Shown here: one piece after another, positions 11,818-22,343 of the stretch
Layout: the number at the start of each line of letters is the position of its first letter
Position numbering within the stretch: position 1 is the stretch's first letter
Notes under the pieces: generated by a model
The model's database searches: none
What the model was told of the DNA's origin: nothing
What the model saw: the letters and a program-made list of their open reading frames with translations, nothing else
Assembly (NCBI GenBank): GCA_003427395.1
Contig: BFEA01000147.1
Span: forward strand, 981,256-1,042,345
Length of the DNA stretch: 61,090 nt
Direction of reading: 5' to 3'
Origin: Chara braunii
Lineage: Eukaryota; Streptophyta; Charophyceae; Charales; Characeae
Program-made: the position numbers and the translations under genes

Positions 11818-12135
11818 TACCCACTCGAAAATTCCTCAAGACACGAAATGGACTTCCTCACCAGCAAGATGCAATTTCACCAGCCATAAACCATTCCCCC
11901 CAACCCAGGTACCACGCATCCTCAAAACATCTAGCCCACAAACGGCGAAAAAGAAATGGGTACCCACTCGAAAATTCCTCAAGACACGAAATGGACTTCC
12001 TCACCAGCAAGATGCAATTTCACCAGCCATAAACCATTCCCCCCAACCCAGGTACCACGCATCCTCAAAACATCTAGCCCACAAACGGCGAAAAAGAAAT
12101 GGGTACCCACTCGAAAATTCCTCAAGACACGAAAT
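11818..12135. repeat. 143-bp tandem repeat, 2.2 copies
   Basis: TACCCACTCGAAAATTCC starts at 11818, 11961 and 12104. The first two units look nearly identical over 143 bp; the third stops after about 32 bp. Such identity beside strongly diverged repeats implies a recent duplication or an assembly artefact. Confidence 0.95.
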
Positions 12136-12933
12136 TCGGATTCAAGTTGAAAAACCTTCTATTTACCAAGCGAAAAAAACCTATGAATGATAGATTTGGA
12201 TATCCCAAAAATGATTTTCGAATCGGTTCTCAAACTTAGCAAAAGGATTGATATTTTTTTTAGAAAATTTATAAGAACATACTTTTACAAATTGAAACTT
12301 CAGAAATAAGATTAGAAAATCTATCTGAGACAACTTTTTGAAATTGAAATTTAGTAACAAGATTAGGAAAACTATCTAAGATATCCAATATTGGACTCAC
12401 GAATATATGAAATCAAACAATTAATCCTGATCGTGATGAAGATCATGGTTAAGGGAAGTGACTATGTACCAAAGGACATACTCACGGATAAGAATTGCAC
12501 AAAGTCACATCATTGGAATCCTATTATCAAGAAAAAAATCAAGAATCATGAATTCAAATTGTCAACAAAAAGTCAACCTCAGGATGAAGAGCTTGGTTAT
12601 CAGAACATTATTAGTAGATTTCAAATTATAAGACAACAAAACCACGTGTGGGCTGAATCCTAATCCAATAAAAACAGCCTCCCATCCCTTCGTCCTCAAC
12701 CAAGCCACTTACCTCACACCCCTCAAACCCTACCCCTACGTCTTTGGGGAAGGAAAAACTCCCTTCCGCCCACTGCTAGCATCTAGGCTCAAAGCAAAGC
12801 TAACACCAAAGACATAAACGACCATCTTCAATCCCCCGAAGGAAATCGAAACAGTGTGGCACCCCCTCGCCAAACCTGTTGACGAGTTGCTACAGGGGGT
12901 TCAAAACCATCTTAACTATACCCATACCATACT
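12136..12933. other. AT-rich then C-rich; no gene recognised
   Basis: Short frames such as 12391-12663 show no motif. The last four bases, TACT at 12930-12933, match the flank of the outer LTR end at 17904-17907 read on the other strand. Confidence 0.4.
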
Positions 12934-13444
12934 CGTGACGAACCAATTTCTGTTCCACGCGATCTTCTGCGCGGTGACAATGAGGGGTCCTAAGATGGGA
13001 AGGTTGAGCCAATTGCGGAAAATCGGGATCGAAGGGAAAGTTACATCGGTGCCCTCGCTTCTTCGTCTTTTTACGTCGTCTCTTTTCGGATGGTTGGGTT
13101 CAGGGATGGGGAAGTCTCGGGATGGTCGATCGAGTGGCTAGTAAACCGACAAAGACGCGATTAATAATGTTTGACGTCGGTTCTTTATTGTTCTGTTGGT
13201 AGATTCTTGACGCGGTGATCACGCGGGAAGTTTTGCTTCTTTTTTAATTTCTTTTTCGAATCTTATCGAGCCCTTGATGACTGTTGAAATTTCGGACTTT
13301 TTTTCGGGAATTGTGTTTTAATAAAGTTCTTTTTGCGTATAGTAATTTAGGAATTTAGGAATTCGGAGTTTTTTTTTGTCGCGCGGTGCTCTTTGCTCAC
13401 ACGCTCCTTTTTGCGGCTGCAATGGAGCTCTGATTAGTCGGTGC
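12934..13444 (+). mobile_element. Detached 5' part of a Ty3 LTR (missing piece of element 1)
   Basis: It begins CGTGACGAACCAATTTCTG, one base off the LTR start TGTGACGAACC, and follows the LTR through the AATAAA at 13320 to GATTAGTCGG at about 13440. Variants such as GAACCAATTTCTGTTCC and GGATGGTTGGGTTCAGG match element 1's LTR rather than element 2's. It stops where LINE sequence starts at 13445. It covers the part missing from the truncated LTR of element 1, apart from about 70 bp. Confidence 0.9.
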
Positions 13445-15420
13445 GATGGACATCCTTGTAGTTGTTCACGAATCCGACTGGTCAGACTGTAATGGACACG
13501 AAAATTTATGATTATTGGACAGCAGCTTGGGAGCATAGAGTACAGAGGAAAGGGTTTACTTGAAAGGCAATGCAACTTTTTACTACACGATGGGGTGCTT
13601 TTTCGGGACTTGCATCTGTGGACTGTCCCCTGGGTCGATCGCCTTCTTTGTTTTTTTTCGGATTTTTCCTGTGATTTATTACACAGGTTTGTACATTTGT
13701 ATAATTACAGAGGTGTAGGATAATGACACGGTTGATTGTTGTACACAACTGCACTTACTATAAGACAGTCACATACGGTTGATAGCTGTACATAGAGGTT
13801 TTTTGTGATTAAGCTGATACTTTGTAGATTTGCAGAGTAATAGAGGTGTAGCATTACGTTACGGTTGATAATGACACGGTTGATTGTTGTACAAGCTGAT
13901 ACTTTGTAGATTTGCAGAGTAATATAGGTGTAGCATTACGTTATGGTTCAATATGGGGTACTAGGATATGGTCGATTGTTGTAAACGGCCGCCTTACACA
14001 ATTTTAATACTTGGAAGAAAGTCTCCGTCCCTGATACTGTGAGGCATAGTCGTAGTATGAGCTTTGCTTGGCCGAAAAGTTTTGCTCAACTCAGTGCTGC
14101 GGCGACTTTTTGTAAGGGACGCCGGACCCGTTTCCCGACTTTGACATTAATAAACAGTGAGACAGTCACATACGGTTGATAGTTGTACATAGAGGTTTTC
14201 TGTGATCAAGCTGATACTTTGTAGATTTGCAGAGTGATAGAGGTGTAGCATTACGTTACGGTTTGATATGGGGTACTAGGATAACAGGTCTTGTCCCTGC
14301 TCAGGGAATGTGGTATTACAAAAAGTGGCCGCAACATTGAGCTGAGCAAGGCTCTTCGGCCAAGCAAAGCTCATACCACGACTATGCCGCACAGTATCAG
14401 GGACGAAGACCTTCTTAAAAGTATAAAAATTGTGTAAGGCAGTCGTTTACAACAATCGGCCATATCCTAGTACCCCATATTAAACCGTAACGTAATGCCA
14501 CACCTCTATTACTTTGCAAATCTACAAAGTATGAACTTGATCACAGAAAACCTCTATGTACAACTATCAACCGTATGTGACTGCCTTATAGTAACTGCGG
14601 CTGTGTGCCCTGTGTGGCCGTGCCTTTAGTTTTTTTGGCCATTGATGAAAATCTGCATTTGCTTACTGCCTTAAAAGAGCAGGGACAACTCGTTGTGCCT
14701 TATTTTGAACTTCACCAAGAACCTGTCCAAGAGTTGGTAATGCTAGAGGTCACTAAATGGTTAGCCCCTGCGTTTTACACCAGACCATACCCGGGTATGG
14801 AGTGGGTTAGGCTGACACCTACCAATGCGTAGGGAATAACCGATATCCTGTATTTTTCGATGGTTGATGCAATTGCAAGCCGTTCAACGAACGTTGCACC
14901 TCTCTTGTTTGGGATTCGATGGACATCCTTGCAGTTGTTCAAGAATCCGACCGGTCAGACTGCAATGGACACGAAAATTTATGATTGTTGGACAACAGCT
15001 ATCCTCACGCAAGTTGATAGTCAGGATAATGACACAGTTGATTGCTGTACACGGCCAGAGTTACTATAAGGCAGTCACATACGGTTGATAGCTGTACATA
15101 GAGGTTTTCTGTGATCAAGCTAATACTTTGTAGATTTGCAGAGTAATAGAGGTGTAGCATTACGTTACGGTTTGATATAGGGTACTAGGATATGGCCGAT
15201 TGTTGTAAACGACCGCCTTACACAATTTTAATACTTGGAAGAAGGTCTTCGTCCCTGATACCGTGAGGCATACTCGTGGTATGAGCTTTGCTTGGTCGAA
15301 GAGCCTTGCTCAACTCAGTGTTGCGGCGACTTTTTGTAAGGGACGCCGGGCCACTTTTGGCTAAGATCAAGTGTAGTATCTGTTCTGTTCAGTTTAATAT
15401 CTGATCCGTGGTCCATCGGA
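13445..15420. mobile_element. Shuffled LINE 3'-end fragments in both orientations
   Basis: 13445-14160 is plus-strand LINE C-terminal coding plus 3' UTR ending in TTAATAAACAGTGA. 14161-14313 repeats part of the UTR and then jumps to an internal LINE block ending CAGGGAATGTGGT. 14320-14600 is the same UTR inverted. 14875-15360 is plus-strand again (protein-level TGQTAMDTKIYDCWTTA), followed by UTR to GGGACGCCGGGCC. All match the LINE at 32263-36293. The patchwork points to repeated insertion, template jumping or rearrangement rather than one insertion. Confidence 0.8.
14605..14832 (+). other. Unrecognised 75-codon open frame between LINE fragments
   Basis: The frame includes LKEQGQLVVPYFELHQEP and EVTKWLAPAFYTRP and has amino-acid-like rather than low-complexity composition. 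It is sandwiched between an inverted LINE UTR and a plus LINE fragment and matches nothing else here. It may be LINE or other mobile-element coding sequence whose parent is absent from the window. Confidence 0.25.
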
Positions 15421-15427
15421 TCACACT

Positions 15428-15453
15428 AAAAAAAAAAAAAAAAAAAAAAAAAN

Positions 15454-15497
<44 letters not shown>
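15428..15497 (+). repeat. Long poly(A) tract with one N
   Basis: About 70 adenines with an N at 15453 follow the plus-strand LINE fragment and are probably its tail, lengthened. The sequence after it (TGTGCAAAATGAGACTGAAT, near 15531) has a diverged match after another poly(A) tract at 40250. Confidence 0.85.
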
Positions 15498-15499
<2 letters not shown>

Positions 15500-16164
15500 T
15501 GGGATTGGGCCTCACGCACTAGTCTCCAAATGTGCAAAATGAGACTGAATGCACCGCTAGAACATGGAAAGATGCATCGCCATATATTTTGTCTTTTGTG
15601 CATATGGAGAGTAGTGCAACCAGTCCCATTGACGGAATTGACTTTTTTCGCAAAGCGCAAGCTCGTACGGGCGTTGGGGGATCGCTAATGGGGCCGACGA
15701 AATCTGTATGCTTCTACTGCCAAAACTTGGCGCTGGCATGACCATGGCAGAGCAAGGAAGAACACTGGGGTGTTAGGAAGGCATGCCAAGGGAGCTGTGA
15801 CATGCTCCTNGTCATTGCTGGTCTCACTTGACTATTGTCAGGAATCCTGGTTCGGTGNAGGAAGGAGAGCGTGATATGTGGGGGCCATCGGCGGGTGGGA
15901 TCCGGATGCTGCACCATACCTAATGAGACCGATCGGGGGTTATGCCCCTCGATCTTTGATATGGAGGTTTTTGCTGGGATCTCCTGCCCTGATCAGGGGC
16001 AGCCCGCGAATGGTGATCGAGACAGGAGCTACGGGAGATTGCTGTGGGACTTCTCATGTTCGCTGCACAGCGGGGCACGTGGGGATTTCGCTTACGATCT
16101 CCGGAAAGAGCGCACATCGACTCACTGATTTGGTGTGCTTACTTGTCGTAACCCGTGTTAGGGT

Positions 16165-16166
<2 letters not shown>
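15498..16166. other. No gene recognised; single Ns at 15810 and 15858
   Basis: Frames here overlap on both strands and carry no motif. Two isolated ambiguous bases mark low assembly quality. Confidence 0.35.

Positions 16167-16214
<48 letters not shown>
16167..16214. repeat. (GA)n microsatellite
   Basis: About 24 GA units. The flanks are not LTR sequence, unlike the other long GA/CT tracts. Confidence 0.95.
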
Positions 16215-16218
<4 letters not shown>

Positions 16219-16389
16219 CATGTAATAGTCTATGTTTCGTATTAGACTAGGGTTGAGGTGATTTGTGTGATCTTCGGTGTTTTCCTTTTTCGAGGTTTGG
16301 GTAATGGTTGCAGTAATTTGTTGCATTCTTGTGTAGCATTTAGCATGCGATGGAATGAAAGAGAGAGCACCGCTCTGTAGAAACACCAT

Positions 16390-16900
16390 TATGGTGGGCG
16401 GTGGGGTTTCCTTGTGAGTAGGTGCAGATTAGAGGAAGTGGTTTTCCCTAAATCGCGAGGAGGTGGGTGGGTTTGCGGGGTCTTCGACCCCTGCCGCGTG
16501 GGACGTAGGGTATTACCGCTGAGACATTGAATTATGGTTAGGTATTCATTTCATCTCAATAGGCTGGTGTCGTGCTGTCATCTGAATTCCTGAGGCAGAA
16601 TGGTGAGCATTGCTCCACTGGGGCTTCATCATGGAGAATGGGGAAGTATCCATAGGGGGTGTATGCAGATTGAGGGAGAGGCTTACCCTATATCGTGAGG
16701 AGGTGGGTGGGTTTTGCGGGGCTTTTTGGCCCCTGCTGAGTGGGAGGTGGGGTAACCATCTGGTCACTGAAAACAGCATCGTGATGGGAGTTGGTGTTTT
16801 TGTAATGAAGAGTGCGGTGAGGTGCTATCCGCGTTGAATCGCGAGGAGGTGGGTTGGTATTGCGGGGTCTCTGTCAGCAGTTTGGGGCTTGTGGGCACAT
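16390..16900. repeat. Degenerate repeat around a CGAGGAGGTGGGT core
   Basis: ATCGCGAGGAGGTGGGTGGG followed by TTTGCGGGG occurs at about 16451, with a weaker copy at 16692 and another at 16843. The spacings are unequal (about 241 and 151 bp). No gene is supported. Confidence 0.5.
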
Positions 16901-16914
16901 ACCGCTGCCGCACG

Positions 16915-17907
16915 GGTGGTAGGGCGGATTGGCAGGGGTTGGTAGTAACTTCGGATGAATAGTGGACATGATCAAGTAGCGCTGACCGCTGGTCTCCTTT
17001 CTATGGTTTTGATTTGTTTTCTTTTGTAGTTCTTTTGCGCATGTTTTTTACACGGTTAGTGTGACACGGTTGGTGGAATTTTGGGTCACTAGATTAGGGT
17101 TGTCATGATTGTTGTGATTAGAAGTTTTCTTGGTGATGAACTTAGATTTAGCTGTCAATTTTCGTTGATTTTTCAGTGGTAGGGGTTGTGGAGTTGGCTG
17201 TGGGGTGAAATCTAGTGGTGCCCTCGATGTGCTTGGCTGGTGATGCCTTGCCCGCAGAGGGCCCCACCTAATTTCGTAAGGGAAGCCGGGCCCGGTTCCC
17301 GACTTTCATAAGGGGGGGAAAAAAGGAATGGGCATTCGCGCCACTACTGCACATGCACAAGAGACAAAAAATATGGCGGTGTGTGCGGTGTATCTTTCCA
17401 TGTTCTGGCGGAAGATTCATTCTCAATTTGCATGTGGTGAGTAGCTGAGCGAGGCCTCAAGGCCGTGAAGACAGGAATGGGGATTCCCGAGGGGCGAGAC
17501 CCACTAGCGGGGGTTTAGTTTAGTAGACAAGGTGAACGAGGAGGGAATGTGACGAGTTGGGGGTGCAGCGTGACCGGGAGCGTTGCGCCCCCGCTGGAGC
17601 AATTTCGGAGACGAAGCGGCTCGACGCGGGATCTACAGGAGAGCCAGGCGACGCAGTGGGCGAAGACGCAAGGACGCGAGGCGAGAGAAGGGAACGTACG
17701 GGAGAGTTGGCGAGGAGTTGAACGATGGGATATGGTGGCGCGCGGTAGGAGATGGGGTGTGTTTGGGCAGTGACGGGGAACAACCACGAGTGGTAAGGTA
17801 GGGGGGAGGAGGGAGGGGCAGATGGGCAGATGGGTGTGGAGTCGCCGGACTAGGTAAGGGCTTGTCGTCCTCATTTTTTGAAAACCCTTCCCTCTTCCTC
17901 AATAGTA
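16915..17907. other. No gene; holds a GGGCCC motif and a short shared block
   Basis: GGGAAGCCGGGCCCGGTTCC lies at 17281. TTTCCATGTTCTGGCGGAAG near 17395 recurs near 61025. The last four bases before the LTR at 17908 are AGTA, reverse complement of the TACT at 12930-12933. Confidence 0.45.
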
Positions 17908-18256
17908 TGTGACGCCCAACCTCACGCCCGACGCGACTTCCTGATCGGAGTGGGATGTGGGTCTGGAAGTGCGAAAAAGGGTGTGCCAAGGATTTTTGGG
18001 AATTGGGGGTGGAGTCCCAGGTCAGAACTAAGATCTCCTGTGGCAAGGTTTCAGGGGCATAGGTGCAATAAGGCTAAGGGACGGGTTACTTTCGGTCTGA
18101 GGGCGGTTGATGTCGTGCAGCATAAGGCGGATGGCATGCGCGGTGCATCCTGGGTCATCTGATCCGTCTGTTTAGTGGCGGCGGTTCGGGAGAGGCCCGT
18201 TCGTAAGGGTTGCGATCTCTAGGAGTCGGATCTCCGGGTGTGGACACGTGGCGATT

Positions 18257-18745
18257 GTCATCGCGTGTTGCGATCAGGCTCCGTAATTTCAGAGGCTCGG
18301 CGGTTGCCGCATCGTCCGCAATTTCTGCATGGCGTGTGGGGCCAATACGGGGCTATGGAGTTCCACGGAACCACCGTGAGCTGGTGGTATGGGAGGAGGA
18401 TGTGGAAGGGAGGGAAATTGGTAGCGATAACGACGAAGCCGGGGGATATGAAGTATTGCGNGTTATACGTAGTTGGGTAATCGGGGCACCTCAGACTCGT
18501 GGCGATTATCGTCGCGTGTTGTGATTAGGCTCCGTAATTCCAGAGGCTCAGCGGTTGCCGCGTCGTCCGCAATTTCTGCACGGCGTGTAGGGCCAATACG
18601 GGGCTATGGAGTTCCACGGAACCGTGAGCTGGTGGTATGGGAGGAGGATGTGGAAGGGAGAGAAATTGGTAGCGATAACGACGAAGCCGGGGGATATGAA
18701 GTATTGCGTGTTATACATAGTTGGGTAATCGGGGCACCTCGGGTC
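18257..18745. repeat. ~250-bp duplication flanking a single N inside the LTR
   Basis: The block GTTGCCGC through TATGAAGTATTGCG to GGGGCACCTC occurs twice, at about 18257-18490 and 18500-18745. An N at 18461 lies in the first copy. The copies differ at several sites, so this may be true duplication or two alleles or paralogs joined in assembly. The other three LTRs lack it. Confidence 0.75.
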
Positions 18746-18904
18746 GCTGGTTATGGCACGGTGAAACTCCCTGGCGCACAACCGGTTCTCAGTTAGACAG
18801 GGAAATTCTGGATATCTCCGCCTAAGATGTTCTTCCTCCCAGTGCTCTAAGTATTCCTGGTCCGCGGTGTACGACATCTTGTCATTCCGGCGTACGTATC
18901 TCAT
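18548..18904 (-). CDS. LTR-encoded ORF, element 1 3' LTR (unknown function)
   Basis: A sense ORF of 118 codons starts with an ATG at 18904 (a second ATG begins MSYTADQEYLEHWEEEHLRR). It contains PEFPCLTENRLCAREFHRA, YNTQYFISPGFVVIATNF and a terminal TPCRNCGRRGNR. The same protein is encoded at 54697-55104 in element 2 and, in part, at 29351-29692. Comparing about 90 nt by eye with element 2, 9 of 12 substitutions are third-codon changes, as expected under protein constraint. It lies downstream of the conserved TATA box, in the R/U5 part of the LTR, so it would be read from the genomic RNA leader. No family recognised; the CxxCxxC of the element 2 version is partly lost here. Confidence 0.6.
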   Translation of the reverse strand: MRYVRRNDKMSYTADQEYLEHWEEEHLRRRYPEFPCLTENRLCAREFHRAITSDPRCPDYPTMYNTQYFISPGFVVIATNFSPFHILLPYHQLTVPWNSIAPYWPYTPCRNCGRRGNR

Positions 18905-19845
18905 TGTGCTTCGATGGACAAGGAAATTTTCGAGTATGGTGGTGGAAATTCTTATCGGCCCAAATCCTCATAAAATGGAAATTTCACACTTATTCTGATG
19001 CTGGAGGTGTCACGTCCATCCGGTGGTCGCGGATCACCTGCGTGTGGACACGTGTAGGCCGCGCTGATCAGATCGCGCTTGCACGTGCGCACACGAGGTG
19101 CTCAGTCGTACACAGGCCTGTTGGCTGATTCTTGTGCAAAAGTGAGATTTTTATCCTACATGTAGAATCTTTTCATGGCATAGACAATCACCCAATCATC
19201 TAATCATTCAGTGACCTCCCAGTCAGCAAATATTCCCGTTATGCAAAGGTGCATCGCACCATACATTTGACATCGCAACAACAGCAATCCCTGTCATTAG
19301 TCATTCATCGTAAGCCAAGATTGACAAAAAGAGACTCTGAGACAACAAGCACGTCATTCAACCATCCCTTATGAAGAACCTATTCATTTGTTATATGCAA
19401 GAAGGAGTAGATCAAAATCGAGGAGGAACACCGATCAAAGGCGAAAACAAGGAGAGATGCCGAATCGAAAAATAAGGGCGGATCGCCCGAAACCGAAATC
19501 GAAACTTATGTAAAAGATTGAGAAAGACAATGAAAATTACAACTCCACATCCATCCACCTCAATTCTCTCTCTCTCTCTTCTCCGATGCGGACAGTCCGT
19601 CGTCACGCACCAACCTACGAAGTTGTCACCCCGCTTGGTCCTCCTGCGCCCGTCAGGTTCACCCGCGCTCTATAGTCCATTGTAGCCCCACGCGTCAACC
19701 CCGCACATTCGGCACCAGCTCGTCGGGTCGCCCAACTCCCACTTCAACTCACCTCTTACTTCGCTCGTGAGCTGACCCTCGCTGATCGCGCTACCCCGAG
19801 CTTCCAACAAATGTTTAAGAGAGCTATCTAATCGCGCAGCCGAAA

Positions 19846-19851
19846 TTTATA
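19846..19851 (-). promoter_or_regulatory. LTR TATA box (element 1, 3' LTR)
   Basis: TATAAATTTCGGCTGCGCG on the minus strand, conserved in all four LTRs. It is the best candidate core promoter for the element. Confidence 0.6.
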
Positions 19852-20871
19852 GCGTACATGCATGCGTGAAGAACGCGGAATTTGCAAGGACTTAGAAGGA
19901 GAGAAGAGGAAGGACTGCATACGTTCTGCATGGCCAGATCGCGGCGTGGGGGACGTAGCCACTCTCCACGCATCGATCCGATCATGCAGCCCGCGGGTCG
20001 ACTAGACACAGGAAAAAAGAGAGAGGTCGGGAAAGACGAAGCTCAAGAAGAAAGATACAGTTACAAGGGCGCCCTGCTCAAAATTACAGTTACGCGCAAG
20101 ATTAAGGGTGCCGACTAATCAGAGTTCCGTTGCAGCCGCAAAAAGGAGCGCGTGAGCAAAGAGCACCGCGCGACAAAAAGAAACTCCGAATTCCTAAATT
20201 CCTAACTTCCTATATGCAAAAAGAACTTTATTAAAGCACAAATCCCGAAAAGAAAGTCCGAAATTTCAAGAGTCATCGAGGGCTCGACAAAATTCGAAAA
20301 AGAAATAAAAAAAGAATAAAAACTTCCAGCGCGATCACCGCGCCAAGAATCCGACTGCAAAACAAGAAAGAAGCGATATCAAATATTATTAATCACGCTT
20401 TTGTCGGTGCGCCAGCCACTCGATCGACCATCCCGAGACTTGCCCAGCCTGAACCCAACCATCCGAAAAGAGGTGACGTAAAAAAACGAAGAAGCGAGGA
20501 CACCGATGCAACTTGCCCTTCGATACCGATCTCCCATAATTGGCCCAACCTTCCCATCTTAGGACCCCTCATGGTCACCGCGCAGAAGATCGCGCGGAAC
20601 AGAAATTGGTTCGTCACACACGCGGAGCTCTCTTTGTTGCCACTTACCATGTGATAAGAGTGTGGAAGTCGTCCAGTGTGGCATACGTGGCTCTATCCTA
20701 CAAATTTCTCAGGAAGGGCTTTCTTCAGTCGAAGGAGGGGATCGTGCGTGCCATCGCCGTGACACGTGCCATGCACCTGCGCATCAGTGACCATCAGGAA
20801 GGGGAGGCGCTTCATGGGGGTATGGCGAAGGGGGTGGGTTTGTCGGAAGGAGGGGCGATAAGCGTTTCATC

Positions 20872-21489
20872 CTACAAGTTCCCTGGGAAGGGCAATCTGA
20901 TCATTGACGGGGGAGGCGATGGAGGATTCTGGGGGAGAGGAGGCATGAACCAATTGATGACCGAAGACTCGAAAGCGGGAAGGGAGGTGTAATGGATAGA
21001 GCGATGGATGGGAGGGAAACGAGGTCCCTCGCGATGGTGGGGGAGGGAAGCAATATAGTCGGGGTAGAGAGTGGAGAGGGTGCGGCGAAGAGCGGTGCGA
21101 AAATTCTCATAATTTTCGCAGGCGGGGATCGTTCCTGATATAATACAATATATTTCTATGTGGTTATATTCCTGCCAGTCCGCACTAAACAAGAGAACAT
21201 GGAGCAGGAAAAAATCTACAACGGAGCGAGTGGTAGCGTGGGGAAAGACGGTGACTAGGAGGCGGGTGGCGTAGAGGTGATAGAAGAGGTCGGGAGGGAA
21301 GGGGCACCATCCAGGGAGTCGGGTGAGCATCAAGAAGTCAAGGAGACGGCGAGCAAACGACCGGGGACGAAGCCCGATCGCCCTCATCTTGACGTAGGCA
21401 AAGGGCAGGTCGGGCAAGGGAACTAGACGAAGTCGGCGATTCGCTCCTCCTTCGGCGACGTCTTCCTGATCCCTCCGCTGCGGCTCCAT
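20872..21489 (-). CDS. ORF Z of element 1 (unknown, env-position protein)
   Basis: From the ATG at 21489 this encodes about 205 residues; the frame is open upstream to 21660. Notable blocks are VKMRAIGLRPRSF, FPPDLFYHLYATRLLVTVFP, FFLLHVLLFSADW and LYPDYIASLPHH, with a Pro-rich end. The same order is encoded in element 2 (51942-52571), interrupted by one TGA. The middle is hydrophobic/aromatic but has no clear signal peptide or transmembrane helix pair, so an envelope role is not supported. It overlaps the acidic tail of ORF Y in another frame. Conservation in two diverged copies argues for a real protein; function unknown. Confidence 0.6.
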   Translation of the reverse strand: MEPQRRDQEDVAEGGANRRLRLVPLPDLPFAYVKMRAIGLRPRSFARRLLDFLMLTRLPGWCPFPPDLFYHLYATRLLVTVFPHATTRSVVDFFLLHVLLFSADWQEYNHIEIYCIISGTIPACENYENFRTALRRTLSTLYPDYIASLPHHREGPRFPPIHRSIHYTSLPAFESSVINWFMPPLPQNPPSPPPSMIRLPFPGNL

Positions 21490-21604
21490 CGCATCCTTCT
21501 TCTTCCTTTGGGGGCTCTGGATCGAGCTACGGATTCCCCAACGATAGATCAGGCGGGGGTCCTTATGTGATCGTCCGCTTTCCCTCCGCCTTTTCCAACC
21601 GCTT

Positions 21605-22290
21605 TCATGCTTCTGCCTCCTCTTCTTCCTTACTTCGACCGAGCCGCTGACTCGGCTCACCCGCTACAGCTTCCTCCTCTTCTCCTTGGACGTAATCAGG
21701 ATCGTCACGATCTTCGCTCGATTCTTCTTCCTCTTCGTCTTCACTCTCCTCTTCCTCTTGCCATGGGCTTCCTCACCGGACGATGGGGTCCCACAGTGTG
21801 AGATCGGTGACGTTGATCTCGAGGAAGAGAGCTTGGGACGAATAGATACAGTTGTCATCGTCCAGCTCAGTACACGTGGACCACAGTTGGCGTGACTCAA
21901 GCGTCCTGGAAAGCACGTGGGTGCTCGGCTGATTGTCACACCACGATAAGATGTCCAGAGGCAGGTCCTCCACTAGCTATGTCAGGAACACCAGCAACTC
22001 GCTCGTAATCACAGCGAGATTCCCGTCATCCACCTTCCCAAACAGTATCCCCAACAGATCTCCCTCCGTCGCCGTTCTCCAAGCTTGCACGATCAGCAGT
22101 TCCACCTCGTCGTCTGGAAGTTCAGGTCCTTCTCCGTAAGGTGTTGGCTCAGACCAGCGGAACCCTACTTCCAGCAGGCAAAAAGCGAGCTCGGCGTACG
22201 TCTCCCACCAGCCGTTCCACTTCTCCTCGTCCAGTATCGACACACTGATTCGTTTGATACGATAGGAGAGAGAGGGGCGTGAGCAGATTG
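21605..22290 (-). pseudogene. ORF Y of element 1 (unknown, acidic C-terminus, two stops)
   Basis: One frame runs from about 22290 to a stop at 21605 with in-frame stops at 21977 and 21773. It encodes NGWWETYAELAFCLLEV, then DEVELLIVQAWRTATEGDLL, then EDLPLDILSW and a Glu-rich tail (SPWQEEEESEDEEEEE). Element 2 encodes matching blocks: VELLIFQA-stop-RT, EGDLLGFIFG, VDDLPLDII and an equally acidic tail. No clear start codon was found, so it may continue from ORF X by an unknown route. Family unknown. Confidence 0.5.
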
Positions 22291-22343
22291 CCAAAGGGTG
22301 GGGATGTCGGAAGGGAGGCCAAAGAGAGAAAGGCGGCGGCGAC

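Larger units (their letters stand above)
17908..20618 (-). mobile_element. 3' LTR of element 1
   Basis: It is 2711 bp, bounded on the plus strand by TGTGACGCCCAACC and GGTTCGTCACA, a 7-bp perfect terminal inverted repeat (TGTGACG/CGTCACA). It contains, in element sense, AATAAA (20232-20227), TATAAA (19851-19846), a short CT tract (19564-19580) and the LTR ORF (18904-18548). An internal duplication of about 250 bp lies around the N at 18461. No purine-rich tract was recognised next to its inner edge at 20619. Confidence 0.93.

Noticed and set aside
20872-21489. ORF Z as a retroviral-type envelope protein
   Set aside because: Env position and a hydrophobic middle, but no signal peptide, cleavage site or clear membrane anchor.
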